Notes: generated by a model not told the origin, from the letters alone. 64,000 bases of DNA from Nocardiopsis sp. TSRI0078 (GCF_001905145.1 NZ_LWLB01000012.1:310001-374000); one strand, 5' to 3'. Positions 18,940 through 28,298 are shown, numbered from the stretch's first letter. Numbers and translations: made by a program.

Positions 18940-20364
18940 CTACTTGGTCACGTCCTCCATGATCACGTCCGGGTTCCTCCAGTCCGGGTGCTCGAAGAAC
19001 CTGCGCGTCTCGGCCGCGATGACCGGGGACAGCAACAGGAGCCCGATGAGGTTGGGCAGCGCCATCAGGCCGTTGGCGATGTCGCTGAACAGCCAGACCG
19101 AGTCCAGGCTGGCGATCGAGCCGATGAAGATGACGGCGATGAACACCAGGCGGTAGGGCGTGACCAGCTTGCGGCCGGCCAGGAAGACCACGCACCGCTC
19201 ACCGTAGTAGGCCCAGCCGAGCAGGGTCGTGAAGGCGAACACGGCGACCGCGACGGCCACGATGTAGGTGCCGACCGGGGCGAGCCCGGGGCTGAGGTTG
19301 CCCAGGCCCTCGGCGACCGCGCTGCTGGTCATCAGGGAGCCGTCCTCCCGCTCCGGCCCCGAGGCCTGCCAGACACCGGTGGTGATGATGACCAGGCAGG
19401 TCATGGTGACCACGATGATGGTGTCGATGAAGGTCTGGGTCATCGAGACCATGGCCTGGCGGACCGGCTGCCTGGTCTTGGCCGCGGCGGCGGCGATGCC
19501 GCCGGTGCCCAGGCCCGACTCGTTGGAGAAGATGCCGCGGGCGAAGCCCTGCTGGATGGCGAGCATGATGCCCGCGCCGGCGAAGCCGCCCGCCGCGGAG
19601 GTGCCGGTGAAGGCGTCGGTCACCACGAGCTGGAGCGCGGGCAGGATGGCCGCCCAGTTGACGGCCAGGACGACCAGGCAGGCTCCGACGTAGAGGATGA
19701 TCATGACGGGCACCAGGGCGGAGGCGACCCGGCCGATGCTCTTGATCCCGCCGAGGATGACGGCGCCCGCGATGACGGTCAGCGCCAGGCCCACCATCCA
19801 CGGCGCCAGCGGCGTGATGTTGGTGATCTGGTCGGCGACGGCGTTGGACTGGGTGCCGTTGCCGATACCGAAGGCGGCGATGGCCCCGAAGACCGCGAAC
19901 GCCACGCCCAGGGTGGTGCCCAGGCCGCCGCGGATCCCGTACTTGAGGTAGTACATCGGTCCGCCGCTCTGCTCGCCCTTGGCGTCGGTGCGGCGGAACT
20001 TCACGCCCAGGAGGGCCTCGCTGTACTTGGTGGCCATGCCGATGAGGCCGACGACCCACATCCAGAACAGTGCGCCGGGGCCGCCCACGCCGATGGCGAG
20101 TGCCGCACCGGCGATGTTGCCGACGCCGACGGTGGCGGCGAGGGCGGTGCTCAGCGCCTGGTAGTGGGAGATGTCCCCCTCGACGGACGCGTCCTCCTTA
20201 CGGCGGACGAGTGCGAGCCACAGTGCGTGCGGCAGGCGGAAGAGCTGGAGCAGGCGCAACCGGATCGTGAGGAACATGCCGACGACGAACAGCAGCGGGA
20301 TGAGGACGAAGGGCCCCCAGATGATGCCGCTGACGATGTTCGCCATTTCGAGGAGTTGGTCCAC
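18940..20364 (-). CDS. Alanine/glycine:cation symporter (AGCS family)
   Basis: 474 residues, about ten membrane helices. Family signatures: ALSTALAATVGVGNIAGAA, GGPGALFWMWVVGLIG, FRRTDAKGEQSGGPMYYL, and FARGIFSNESGLGTGGIAA. Imports small neutral amino acids with Na+ (or H+). The start GTG 20364 (VDQLLEMANIVSG) has GGGAG seven bases ahead; the open frame upstream has no conserved sequence. Monocistronic. Confidence 0.92.
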   Translation of the reverse strand: MDQLLEMANIVSGIIWGPFVLIPLLFVVGMFLTIRLRLLQLFRLPHALWLALVRRKEDASVEGDISHYQALSTALAATVGVGNIAGAALAIGVGGPGALFWMWVVGLIGMATKYSEALLGVKFRRTDAKGEQSGGPMYYLKYGIRGGLGTTLGVAFAVFGAIAAFGIGNGTQSNAVADQITNITPLAPWMVGLALTVIAGAVILGGIKSIGRVASALVPVMIILYVGACLVVLAVNWAAILPALQLVVTDAFTGTSAAGGFAGAGIMLAIQQGFARGIFSNESGLGTGGIAAAAAKTRQPVRQAMVSMTQTFIDTIIVVTMTCLVIITTGVWQASGPEREDGSLMTSSAVAEGLGNLSPGLAPVGTYIVAVAVAVFAFTTLLGWAYYGERCVVFLAGRKLVTPYRLVFIAVIFIGSIASLDSVWLFSDIANGLMALPNLIGLLLLSPVIAAETRRFFEHPDWRNPDVIMEDVTK

Positions 20365-20570
20365 AGGGGATCTCCCTATCGGTGAGTGTGTGGGGACGGG
20401 GTCGCCGGTACTGCGGTGCGGGGGGATCCGACGCCCTCGCGATCGCGTCGGCACTGGTGGAAGCCTTGCGATACCGGCAAAGAATCGCACCGACGCGTAA
20501 CGAACGAATCACGCCTGTTCCACATGCCGGTTTCTTCGGGAACTCGCACGCTTTCCCCGCGTGCGCGCTC

Positions 20571-20822
20571 TCAGACGCCGCGCTCGTCGTCCTGCGCCAG
20601 GGCGAGCCTGCTGAGGACGGCCGCGGCGTCGGAGGGATCGGCTCCCCGCCCCACCGCGACGCCGAGGAGATAGGTGGTCAGGGGTGCCGCGGGCCGTGCC
20701 ACGGAGTGGGCGGCGTCCCTCGCCAGGTCCAGCACCCGGTCGACGTCCGCCTTCTGGAGCGGCTCCGTACCGGTCAGATCCAGCTCTCTTCTGACCACTT
20801 CCGCCCATTCGGTGAGGGTCAC
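20571..20822 (-). CDS. Small DUF6457-type protein
   Basis: 83 residues, all-helical: MTLTEWAEVVRRELDL ... VLDLARDAAHSVARPAAPLTTYLLG. This resembles the short actinobacterial DUF6457 family that is often fused to or located beside molybdopterin-guanine dinucleotide synthesis genes, although none is visible here. GTG 20822 has a perfect AAGGAG seven bases ahead. Function unknown. Stands alone between the symporter and a glycosyltransferase. Confidence 0.65.
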   Translation of the reverse strand: MTLTEWAEVVRRELDLTGTEPLQKADVDRVLDLARDAAHSVARPAAPLTTYLLGVAVGRGADPSDAAAVLSRLALAQDDERGV

Positions 20823-21036
20823 CGCATGACTCCTTAGAGCAACAAATCAATTACGTGAGGCGATCATAGCCACCGGGTGATCACCCGGCGGACATACGGG
20901 CGCACGGGCGCCGTCACCGCCTGCTCGGCCAGTCCACGCCCGGCCTTCGGACACGGTTCCCCCGCGCCTGAACCGGGGTTCACCACCCGAGCCTAGCGTC
21001 GAAGGCAGCCATCCCCCGGCGTTGGGAGCCACTCGC

Positions 21037-22245
21037 ATGTCCCCGACCGAGACCCGTAGGCCGCTTCGCGTGGCCATCGTGACAGAATCCTTCCTTCCGC
21101 AGGTCAACGGGGTGACCAACTCCGTGTGCCGTGTCCTCGACCTGTTGGCCGCACGGGGCCACGAGGCCCTGGTGCTGGCCCCCGGCCCCGGCCCCTCCTC
21201 CTACGCGGGCTTCCCGGTGGTCCGCATGCCCTCCCTGCCCCTGCCCTTCTACCGGGACTTCCCCGTGGGGCTGCCCGCCCGGCGCACGATGACCGCGGCG
21301 GTCCGGGCCTTCTCCCCCGACGTCCTGCACCTGGCCTCCCCCGCCCTGCTCGGCGCGGCGGCCGTGGAGACCGCCCACCGGTGGGCGCTGCCGACCGTGG
21401 CCGTGTTCCAGACCGACCTGCCCGGTTTCGCCGGCCGCTACCGCCTGCCCGGCGGGGACGCGCTCTGGTCGATGCTGCGGCGCACCCACGCGGCCGTGGA
21501 CCGAACGCTGGTGCCGTCCTCGGCCACCATGGAGGCGCTGTCCGCCCGGGGGTTCCCGCGGTTGGACCTGTGGCGGCGCGGGGTGGACACCCGCCTCTAC
21601 AGCCCCGCCCGCCGCGACGGGGAGCTGCGGCGCGAGCTCGCCCCGAACGGGGAGGCGGTCGTGGGCTACGTGGGACGGCTGGCCCGGGACAAGCGGGTGG
21701 ACCTGCTGGCGCACGTGGCGCGGCTGCGCGGGATCAGGCTGCTCGTGGTGGGCGACGGCCCCGAGCGGGCCCGCCTGCGGCGGCGCCTGCCCGACGCGGT
21801 CTTCACCGGTCAGCGCACCGGGGAGGACCTGGCCCGCCTGTACGCGTCCATGGACGTGTTCGTGCACACCGGCGCCGACGAGACGTTCTGCCAGTCCGTC
21901 CAGGAGGCCCTGGCCTCGGGGGTCCCTGTGGTGGCGCCGGCCTCGGGCGGGCCGCTGGACCTGGTGGTCCCCGAGCACAACGGGCTGCTGTACGCCCCCG
22001 ACTCGGTGCGCGAGCTGCGTGTGGCGGTGGGTCGGCTGGCCCACAACCGCGGGGTGCGGCGGCGGATGGCCGAGGGGGCCCGCCCGTCGGTGGAGCACCG
22101 TACGTGGGAGGCGGTGGGCGAGCAGCTGATCGACCACTACCGCGCGGTGATCGCTCCCAGCCGGGAACTGGCCGCCCGCGGCACCGGGGCGGACATGGTT
22201 CCGGCCTCCCCCGGAAGGAGCGGCCGGGGGAGGCCGGAAGAGTGA
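21037..22245 (+). CDS. GT4 glycosyltransferase, mannosyltransferase-like
   Basis: 402 residues. GT-B fold: N-terminal RVAIVTESFLPQVNGVTNSV (the acceptor-side signature of MgtA/PimB-like enzymes), central VGYVGRLARDKRVDLLAHV, GDGPERARL, and the donor E(x7)E motif DETFCQSVQEALASGVPVVAP. Family members use GDP-mannose or UDP-sugars to glycosylate lipids at the membrane. ATG 21037 with GGGAG nine bases ahead. Donor and acceptor are inferred only from similarity. Confidence 0.85.
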   Translation: MSPTETRRPLRVAIVTESFLPQVNGVTNSVCRVLDLLAARGHEALVLAPGPGPSSYAGFPVVRMPSLPLPFYRDFPVGLPARRTMTAAVRAFSPDVLHLASPALLGAAAVETAHRWALPTVAVFQTDLPGFAGRYRLPGGDALWSMLRRTHAAVDRTLVPSSATMEALSARGFPRLDLWRRGVDTRLYSPARRDGELRRELAPNGEAVVGYVGRLARDKRVDLLAHVARLRGIRLLVVGDGPERARLRRRLPDAVFTGQRTGEDLARLYASMDVFVHTGADETFCQSVQEALASGVPVVAPASGGPLDLVVPEHNGLLYAPDSVRELRVAVGRLAHNRGVRRRMAEGARPSVEHRTWEAVGEQLIDHYRAVIAPSRELAARGTGADMVPASPGRSGRGRPEE

Positions 22246-22278
22246 GCGTCCGCCCCGCCCCCTTCACGGGGCGGACGC
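22246..22278. terminator. Bidirectional terminator between convergent genes
   Basis: GCGTCCGCCCCG / CGGGGCGGACGC, perfect 12-bp stem with 9-base loop, filling almost all of the 37-bp gap between the GT4 gene and the aminotransferase. Confidence 0.7.
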
Positions 22279-22282
22279 GGAC

Positions 22283-23611
22283 CTAGCTGACCGCCTGCGG
22301 CTCGTGGCCCGGGGGCTGCGCGAGGACGGAGCCGGCCGTCTCGGTGAGCAGCTCGGCCAGCACCTCGGCGAGGCGGTCCAGGTGGGTGCGGATCCACGGC
22401 AGCGCCAGCGGGTCGGTGGCGGACAGGGCGGCGTAGCGGCGCTCCTCGGTGTCGCCGTAGAGCAGGCTGGTGGCGACCCGCATGCGCAGGGCGCCGGCGC
22501 CCTCCCCGAACTCGGCGGCGGGCAGCACGCCCATGCCGAAGCGCTCCAGCAGCAGTCCGGTCAGCTCCGGGCCGGTGGTCACGCCGTACCGGTCGGCCAG
22601 CTGTTCGCGGACCGGTTCGAAGTCGGGGTAGAGGTAGAAGGCGGCCCGGGGCGCGGAGACGACCGCGCCCGCCCGGGCGAACTCCGCGGTGACCGCGTCG
22701 GCGACGATGCCGTGCAGGCGGCGGCTGCGGTCGACGTGGTCCAGGAGCTCGGCGGGTTCGGTGAAGGCGTACGCGGCGGCCTCCTGGACGGGGGCGGACG
22801 GGCTCGACCAGATCTCGCTGGCCACGCCGAGCAGTCCGCCGCGCAGGCGGTGGCCGGTCTCGGAGTCGGGCAGGCGCATGACTCCGATACGCCAGCCGCC
22901 CAGGGCCAGGTTCTTGCTCAGGCCGGTGGAGATGACGGTGCGCTCGGGCGCGTACTCGGCCGGGCTGTACACCCGTGCGGCCTCCTCGCCGGAGGTCGCG
23001 GGGTGGACGAGGTCGCGGTAGATCTCGTCGGAGATGATCACCAGGTCGAGCTCGCGGGCCACCTCGCACAGGCGGCGCACGGTGTCGGCGTCGGCCACGG
23101 TGCCGGTCGGGTTGTCGGGCAGGGTGACGATGACGGCGTTGACCGTGCGGCCCTGCTCCCGGGCGGCGGTGACGGCGGCGTACAGCAGGTCGGGCTGGGG
23201 GACCCCGCCCTGCCCGGTGGCCGTGGGGACCATGACGGGCCGCTGGCCCACCAGGCGGCTCTGCGCCGCGTAGCTGACCCAGCTGGGCGCGGCGATCGCG
23301 GTGTCGCCGCCGATCTCCAGCAGGAGGCTGTACAGGAGCGGCTTGCTGCCGGGCCCGGCGATGACCAGCGCGGGGTCCGTGGGCAGGCCGCGGCGCTCCC
23401 AGTACCCGGCGGCGGCCTCGCGCAGGGCCTCCGATCCGGCGACCGGACCGTAGGCGTTGGCTCCGTTTCCCGCGGTGAGCCGGTCTCTCATAACCGGGTG
23501 GACCGGGAGTCCGGCCTCACCGAAGCCCAGGGGAAGCACACGTACTCCCTGGCGGCGCTTCTCGGCGAGGGCCTCGTTGACGGCGAGGGTCGCGGACACA
23601 GTGACGGTCAT
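22283..23611 (-). CDS. Class I/II PLP-dependent aminotransferase
   Basis: 442 residues. Fold-type I: LPLGFGEAGLPVHP, ANAYGPVAGSEALREAAAGY, VTLPDNPTGTV, LVIISDEIYRDLVHP and the Schiff-base lysine in STGLSKNLALGGWRIG. The C-terminal domain has Arg in GALRMRVATSLLYG. Likely aspartate/tyrosine-type specificity, but the substrate is not determinable. Divergent from a LysR regulator whose start codon overlaps a palindrome, so LysR control is likely. Confidence 0.88.
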   Translation of the reverse strand: MTVTVSATLAVNEALAEKRRQGVRVLPLGFGEAGLPVHPVMRDRLTAGNGANAYGPVAGSEALREAAAGYWERRGLPTDPALVIAGPGSKPLLYSLLLEIGGDTAIAAPSWVSYAAQSRLVGQRPVMVPTATGQGGVPQPDLLYAAVTAAREQGRTVNAVIVTLPDNPTGTVADADTVRRLCEVARELDLVIISDEIYRDLVHPATSGEEAARVYSPAEYAPERTVISTGLSKNLALGGWRIGVMRLPDSETGHRLRGGLLGVASEIWSSPSAPVQEAAAYAFTEPAELLDHVDRSRRLHGIVADAVTAEFARAGAVVSAPRAAFYLYPDFEPVREQLADRYGVTTGPELTGLLLERFGMGVLPAAEFGEGAGALRMRVATSLLYGDTEERRYAALSATDPLALPWIRTHLDRLAEVLAELLTETAGSVLAQPPGHEPQAVS

Positions 23612-23725
23612 CGATGACTCATCTCCGACTTGTCGTGTAATGCGTGGTCACACCATGAGTGAGGACTGTCACCACCACACTGCCCAGATCCAGACATCAG
23701 TACAAGCGAGTCTTTTCGATGCTGA

Positions 23726-23744
23726 GCGTAAGCTCTTCTTATGC
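23726..23744. promoter_or_regulatory. Inverted repeat overlapping the LysR start codon
   Basis: GCGTAAG-CTCTT-CTTATGC, 7-5-7 with one mismatch; the right arm contains the ATG at 23741. LysR-type sites have this T-rich/A-rich dyad form. Placement suggests autorepression and control of the divergent aminotransferase 115 bp away. No purine-rich ribosome site precedes the ATG, so the regulator mRNA may be leaderless. Confidence 0.45.
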
Positions 23745-24679
23745 TCGATCTTCGCCGCCTGAAGGTCCTCCGCGAGTTCAGCGTCCGGGGCACGATCGCG
23801 GCCACCGCGAGCGCCCTGGGCTACACGCCCTCGGCGGTGTCCCAGCAGCTGGCCGCGCTGGAGAGGGAGACGGGTGTGGCCCTGCTGGACCGGTCCGCCC
23901 GGGGCGCCGAGCTGACCGATGCCGGGCGGCTCCTGGTGAGCCAGGCCGAGGACATCCTGGCGCTGGTGGAGGCGACCGAGTCGGTGCTCGCCGAGCGGTC
24001 CGACCTCGCCCTCGGCGTGGTCACCGTCACGGCCTTCCCGACCGCGGCCGTGGCGTTCGCGCCCCTGCTCGTGCCGCGGCTGCGCCGGCACGAGGGGATG
24101 CAGCTGCTGCTGCGCCAGACCCTGCAGGCGACGGGGACCCAGCAGGTGCGCTCACGGGAGGTGGACGTCGCGCTGGTCGACGACTGGTCCGGGCAGCACC
24201 CGGGGCGCGGCCCGGACAGCGGGCTGCGGCACATCCACCTGATGCGCGATCCGATGGTGCTGGCGGTGCCAGAGGACCATCCGCTGGCCGATCCCTCCGC
24301 ACCCGTGGTGCTGGAGACGCTGCTGAGCGAGTCGTGGATCGTGACGCCCGAGAGCGAGCGCTCGCGCTACGGCATGGACCGCCTCCTGTCCGAGGTGGGC
24401 GGCCTGCCCGCCTCGGCCTGGGAGTTCGAGGGGCTGGGAACGGTCCTGAGCCTGGTCTCGCGCGGCATCGGCATCGCCGCGGTCCCGGCCCTGGCGATGG
24501 CGGGCGGACCGGCGGGGCTGGTCTACCGCAGGCTGCCCTCCGCCGCGCCCGAGCGGCACGTGTACGCGGTGGTGCGCTCGGTGAGCGCGCGCCGTCCGGC
24601 GGTGCAGGTGACCCTGGCCGCCCTGCGCGACGCCTCCCGGCAGGTGAGCGGGGAGATCACCGGGACCACGGTCGCCTAG
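23741..24679 (+). CDS. LysR-family transcription regulator
   Basis: 312 residues. N-terminal winged helix (MLDLRRLKVLREFSVRGTI, ALGYTPSAVSQQLAALE, GVALLDRSARGAELTDAG), a linker helix, then two Rossmann-like effector domains from about residue 90 (VVTVTAFPTAAVAFAPL; VLAVPEDHPLA; VSRGIGIAAVPALA). Start MLDLRRL is the canonical N-terminus despite the missing Shine-Dalgarno. The effector is unknown; the likely target is the divergent aminotransferase. Confidence 0.92.
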   Translation: MLDLRRLKVLREFSVRGTIAATASALGYTPSAVSQQLAALERETGVALLDRSARGAELTDAGRLLVSQAEDILALVEATESVLAERSDLALGVVTVTAFPTAAVAFAPLLVPRLRRHEGMQLLLRQTLQATGTQQVRSREVDVALVDDWSGQHPGRGPDSGLRHIHLMRDPMVLAVPEDHPLADPSAPVVLETLLSESWIVTPESERSRYGMDRLLSEVGGLPASAWEFEGLGTVLSLVSRGIGIAAVPALAMAGGPAGLVYRRLPSAAPERHVYAVVRSVSARRPAVQVTLAALRDASRQVSGEITGTTVA

Positions 24680-24994
24680 CGGACTGGCCGGAAGTGTCGC
24701 CGGCGCGACGCGAGAGGTTTCACGCTCGTCGATCTTGTCCTTGTAGCGCGATGGGGCGGGCGGTTTCTCGTGTCTGTTGCGACAACCACTTGTCCCCAAG
24801 GCGTCGAACCTCGCTATAGGTACCAGACCAGCAGCGAGGGGGAGAGCTGTGCAGGCTTTCGGTCACCGCACCGGCCGTAGCCATCCCCGGTGAGGCGTGC
24901 CGGACACAGACGCGCGGCCCGCTCGTGGCGGGCCGCGTGTCGGTTGAACCGTGTTCGGTTGCAGGGCGGTGTCCGTCCGGCACTCGCGCGCCGC
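24680..24994. other. 315-bp intergenic region with a strong hairpin
   Basis: No gene seen. CGCGGCCCGC / GCGGGCCGCG at 24913-24937 is a perfect 10-bp stem with TCGTG loop, 230 bp after the LysR stop and 58 bp after the convergent small gene stop (24995). It most likely terminates the latter. The first part (24690-24850) is less GC-rich and shows no coding bias. Confidence 0.45.
24913..24937. terminator. Perfect 10-bp hairpin terminator
   Basis: Stem 24913-24922 with 24928-24937, loop TCGTG. No T tract. It lies between convergent genes. Confidence 0.6.
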
Positions 24995-25519
24995 TCACCC
25001 TTGGCTCTCTCTTCGGCGCGTCCGGTCGATCCGCCGGCGCAGTCTGCGGCAGACGTGCAGTGCCCGGTCACGGTCGTCCCGGGCGTTCCACCAGCGCGCG
25101 TAGGCTTCCAGTCTCCTTTTTCGCAGTGCCTCCAGCTCGGCTTCCATCCGGTTCACCCGGTGTTCCAGGTCGATGCGTTCGCGTTCGAACACCGACATGT
25201 CACGCTCGTGGAACCCCGCCTCGCGTTCGGCGCTGACGAGCCGTTCGGTGAGGCCTTCGGCGGCGTTGCCGCCGCGGGCGATCCAGCGTCGGCCGGACTG
25301 TGCACTGATGCCTTCGAACCACACAACATCTGGTGTTTCCCGCAGGGGGACAACATCACAGGTCGCTACGCAAAGAATACGGAAAGTGGCAAAGGGCTCA
25401 GACCCCCACAAACAACGCATTTCAGGTATGCCGGAGGATCGGCGTCCCACCACAGAACGCTCCCTGGGCGACCGACCTCCCACGGCGCACAGGGCGCGCA
25501 CAGGGCTTTCGGGTGCCAC
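24995..25519 (-). CDS. Coiled-coil protein of unknown function
   Basis: The frame gives 174 residues. The C-terminal ~110 (from WFEGISAQSGRRW) are strongly helical and charged: GLTERLVSAEREAGFHERD, ERERIDLEHRVNRMEAELEALR, then a basic tail RRLRRRIDRTRRRESQG. The basic tail suggests nucleic-acid binding. I do not recognise a family. The first ~65 residues have weaker coding character and run through a locally AT-rich stretch (25340-25420) that may be the promoter, so the true start is probably nearer 25335 or 25420 than 25519. Confidence 0.5.
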   Translation of the reverse strand: MAPESPVRALCAVGGRSPRERSVVGRRSSGIPEMRCLWGSEPFATFRILCVATCDVVPLRETPDVVWFEGISAQSGRRWIARGGNAAEGLTERLVSAEREAGFHERDMSVFERERIDLEHRVNRMEAELEALRKRRLEAYARWWNARDDRDRALHVCRRLRRRIDRTRRRESQG

Positions 25520-25701
25520 CGGCCCCGTCCGACAACCGGGGCGACCCGGGTATCCGCCACCTCATGCGACGGTCAACACGCCACCGCGCCCAGGAGGCGA
25601 CGGGGTCTCCCCCCGCGCCACACACCTGCGGGTGGCCGGCCCCGGCTCCCGGGGGCAGGCCCAGGACGCTCCCGACCCGGCCCCGGGCACGCACCCGCGG
25701 A

Positions 25702-26952
25702 TCACACCGCGACCGGCCGCGGCCGACCGGCGGCCACCCGCTCGACCCACAGAGGCACCGGGGGCGCACCCCGCAGCCGCCTGTAGGTGTCCTCGAACCG
25801 CCCCAGCGACCGGTGGTGGTCGTGCCGCAGCGCGATCTCCCGGCTGGCCGCGCCCATGGCGCGCCGGTCCTCCTCCGGGCCGAGCACGGTGAGCAGCCGG
25901 TCCGCCAGACGCGCGTCGTCCCCCGGCGGGAAGAGGAAACCGTTGCGCCCCTCCTCCACCAGGTGCGGCAGCGCCATCGCGTCGGCGGCCACCACCGGCA
26001 GACCAGTGGACATCGCCTCCAGGGTGGCGATGCTCTGCAGCTCGGCCACGCCGGCGATGGCGAAGGCGTCCCCCGCCGCGTACACCAGCGGCAGGTCCTC
26101 GTCCGGCACGAACCCCAGGAAGAACACCCGGTCCTCCACTCCCAGCTCCACCGCCAGCGCGCGCAGCTCCGCCCCGCGCTGGCCGACCCCCGCCAGGGCC
26201 AGCTGGGCATCCCGCTCCGGCACGATCCTGGCCAGCGCCCGGATCGTGTCGCCGATCCGCTTCTCCTCGTCCAGCCGGCCCACGAACACGATCGTGTCCC
26301 GGTCGGGCAGGCCGAACCTCCGGCGCGCGACCTCCCGGTCCCCGGCCCGGGGACGGAACCGCTCCAGGTCGATCCCGCACGAGATGTCCTCGACCGTGCG
26401 GGCGAACCCCTTCTCCCGCAGCAGCCGGGCCGCGCGCGGCGTCGGCGTGGTCACGTAGTCGGCCTCGCCGGCCACCCGGATCATGTCCCTCCAGGCCAGC
26501 GCCCCCGCCGCCTCCTGCATGGGAGCGGGCACCCGTGCGTGCGCGTACAGGTTGTCCGGCATGAAGTGGTTGGTCAGCACCACCGGGATGCCGGCCGCCC
26601 GGCCCCTGCGTAGCGCCGCCCGGCTGAGCGGAAAGTGGCTCTGCACGTGCACGACGTCCGGGTCCATGCGCTGCACGATCCTGGCGATGTGCCCGCCCAG
26701 CCCCAGTGGGACGGCGGCACGCATGCTGGGCTGGAAGGGTATGGGGGCCGAGCGCATCCGGTGCTCGGTCACCGCGCCGTTGACCGTCACGTACGGCTCG
26801 CCGTGTTCGGAGGGGCACGCCACGTGGACGCGGTGTCCCCGTCCCGCCAGCCCCTCGGCCAGGCGGTGGGTGAAGTACCCGGCGCCGTTGACGTCGGGAG
26901 GATAGGTGTCGGTGGCGATCAGTACGCGCAGCGGGCGGTCGGACTGGGCCAT
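25702..26952 (-). CDS. GT4 glycosyltransferase (glucosyl/mannosyl type)
   Basis: 416 residues. N-terminal RVLIATDTYPPDVNGAGYFTH, acceptor-side VVHVQSHFPLSRAALR and TNHFMPDNLY, donor-side VFVGRLDEEKRIGDTIRAL and the E(x7)E motif in AELQSIATLEAMSTGLPVVAA. This resembles diacylglycerol/phosphatidylinositol glycosyltransferases. Start ATG 26952 with AAGGAG seven bases ahead (the frame stays open for 17 more codons). It follows the DMT transporter by 16 bp on the same strand, so the two are co-transcribed. Confidence 0.85.
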   Translation of the reverse strand: MAQSDRPLRVLIATDTYPPDVNGAGYFTHRLAEGLAGRGHRVHVACPSEHGEPYVTVNGAVTEHRMRSAPIPFQPSMRAAVPLGLGGHIARIVQRMDPDVVHVQSHFPLSRAALRRGRAAGIPVVLTNHFMPDNLYAHARVPAPMQEAAGALAWRDMIRVAGEADYVTTPTPRAARLLREKGFARTVEDISCGIDLERFRPRAGDREVARRRFGLPDRDTIVFVGRLDEEKRIGDTIRALARIVPERDAQLALAGVGQRGAELRALAVELGVEDRVFFLGFVPDEDLPLVYAAGDAFAIAGVAELQSIATLEAMSTGLPVVAADAMALPHLVEEGRNGFLFPPGDDARLADRLLTVLGPEEDRRAMGAASREIALRHDHHRSLGRFEDTYRRLRGAPPVPLWVERVAAGRPRPVAV

Positions 26953-26968
26953 GGTGGAACTCCTTCGT

Positions 26969-27979
26969 TCAGCGTGTGGGGGCATGTGGGCCGGTCCCGG
27001 CATGCCCCGGGCCCTGCGGGCCCTGCGGGGCCTCGGGGTTGCGGTGGCGCGCCTGCGCCAGCGCGATGGTCCCGGCGATCGCCAGGACGGTGAAGGCCAG
27101 CGCGCCCAGCTGGGCGGACGGGGTCTTTGGCGCCCCCTCCCCCAGGAGCAGGGCCCCGATGGCCACGCCGACCACCGGGTCGGTGATCAGGAGGGTCGCG
27201 TAGGCGGCCGAGAAGTGCCCGGTCCGGTAGGCGTTCTGCATCAGCAGGGCGCCGAAGACCCCGGTCACCACGGCGAGCGGGGTCAACCAGCTGATGACGC
27301 TGGCCCAGTCCGTGTGGGCGTTGGCGGTGATGACCCGCGCCAGCCCGGACGTGGTACCCATGGCCGCCCCGCCCGCGAGGGCGAGCAGGATGGCCCGGGC
27401 CGAGCTGTGCATCCAGTGCGCGGTGAGGTGGACGAGGGCTCCGGCGCCGAGAGCGGTTCCGGTGAGGAGCAGCGCCGCGCCGGTGGTCATGGTGGGGGTG
27501 TCGGCCGCGTGCGGGAACAGGGAGAGCACTCCGACGAGGCCCGCCATGACGGCGGTCCCGGCGATGATCTGGGAGAGGCCGACCCCGCGACCGGTGAACA
27601 CGGCCGACAGCACGATGGCGAAGAGCAGGCCCGTCACACCGATCGGCTGGATGATGGTCAGCGGAGCGCTGCTGAGGGCGACCAGGTGCAGGAGGGACCC
27701 CAGGACCGCGGCGGCGCTGCCGACCATCCAGCGGGGCTGGCGGAGCAGATGCAGCAGGAAGCCCCCGCGCGCCACCTGGTGGCCCGGGGCACGGACGGCG
27801 TCGCGCTCCTGGAGGGCGGAGCCGAGCGCCAGGGTGAAGGCACCCGCCACGGCGAGCAGAATCGGCAGCAGCATCAACGCCACCGTCCCGTACGCCCCGG
27901 GGGCGTTCCCCGCATCCTCTGCATCGTGTCCTCCGACGCTCGATTCCGGCCCGCGCGCACCCGGCTGCGGATATGCCAC
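26969..27979 (-). CDS. DMT-superfamily (EamA/NIPA-like) membrane transporter
   Basis: Up to 336 residues with nine or ten hydrophobic segments: VALMLLPILLAVAGAFTLAL, LTIIQPIGVTGLLFAIVLSA, LLITDPVVGVAIGALLLGE. EamA-type repeats and the DMT length fit. The GTG at 27979 has no ribosome site; a start within the GTVALMLL segment near 27890 is equally possible and would drop a hydrophilic leader. Substrate unknown. First gene of a two-gene operon with the GT4 enzyme. Confidence 0.75.
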   Translation of the reverse strand: MAYPQPGARGPESSVGGHDAEDAGNAPGAYGTVALMLLPILLAVAGAFTLALGSALQERDAVRAPGHQVARGGFLLHLLRQPRWMVGSAAAVLGSLLHLVALSSAPLTIIQPIGVTGLLFAIVLSAVFTGRGVGLSQIIAGTAVMAGLVGVLSLFPHAADTPTMTTGAALLLTGTALGAGALVHLTAHWMHSSARAILLALAGGAAMGTTSGLARVITANAHTDWASVISWLTPLAVVTGVFGALLMQNAYRTGHFSAAYATLLITDPVVGVAIGALLLGEGAPKTPSAQLGALAFTVLAIAGTIALAQARHRNPEAPQGPQGPGHAGTGPHAPTR

Positions 27980-28269
27980 AACGGTACGAACGGGCGTCCC
28001 GCCGCGGCGATAACGGCAGCCCCCGTCCGGAGGTGGTGCTCACCCCACCCCCTCTCGGGGCCGGACACCTCCGCGCACCCGCTCCGGCGCGGACCGGTGG
28101 CGATCCGCCGCTCCCTCCCGCCTACCCGAGGGGACGGACCTGTCACAGCACCCGCGCGGCGGACCCGGCCGCGAACGGCCGTGGGTCCGCCCCGGTCCGG
28201 CCCGTTCCGGTGGACAGGCGGCCTCCGGGGGTGTGCCTCCGCGGAGGCCCATGGCACTATGGCCGGTAT
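27980..28269. other. Intergenic region between DMT transporter and hexosaminidase
   Basis: About 290 bp, extremely GC-rich, no gene. Ends in the DasR-type operator at 28270. Promoters for both divergent genes must lie here; no clear -10/-35 pair was seen. Confidence 0.35.
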
Positions 28270-28281
28270 TGGTCTAGACCG
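28270..28281. promoter_or_regulatory. DasR-responsive element (dre)
   Basis: TGGTCTAGACCG contains the perfect palindrome GGTCTAGACC, the core of the DasR operator (consensus close to TGGTCTAGACCA) known from streptomycete chitin and N-acetylglucosamine genes. It lies 18 bp ahead of the hexosaminidase start, a repressing position. Binding by a DasR homologue and relief by glucosamine-6-phosphate are inferred from the family. Confidence 0.85.
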
Positions 28282-28298
28282 GATAGGAGCGGTTTCCC

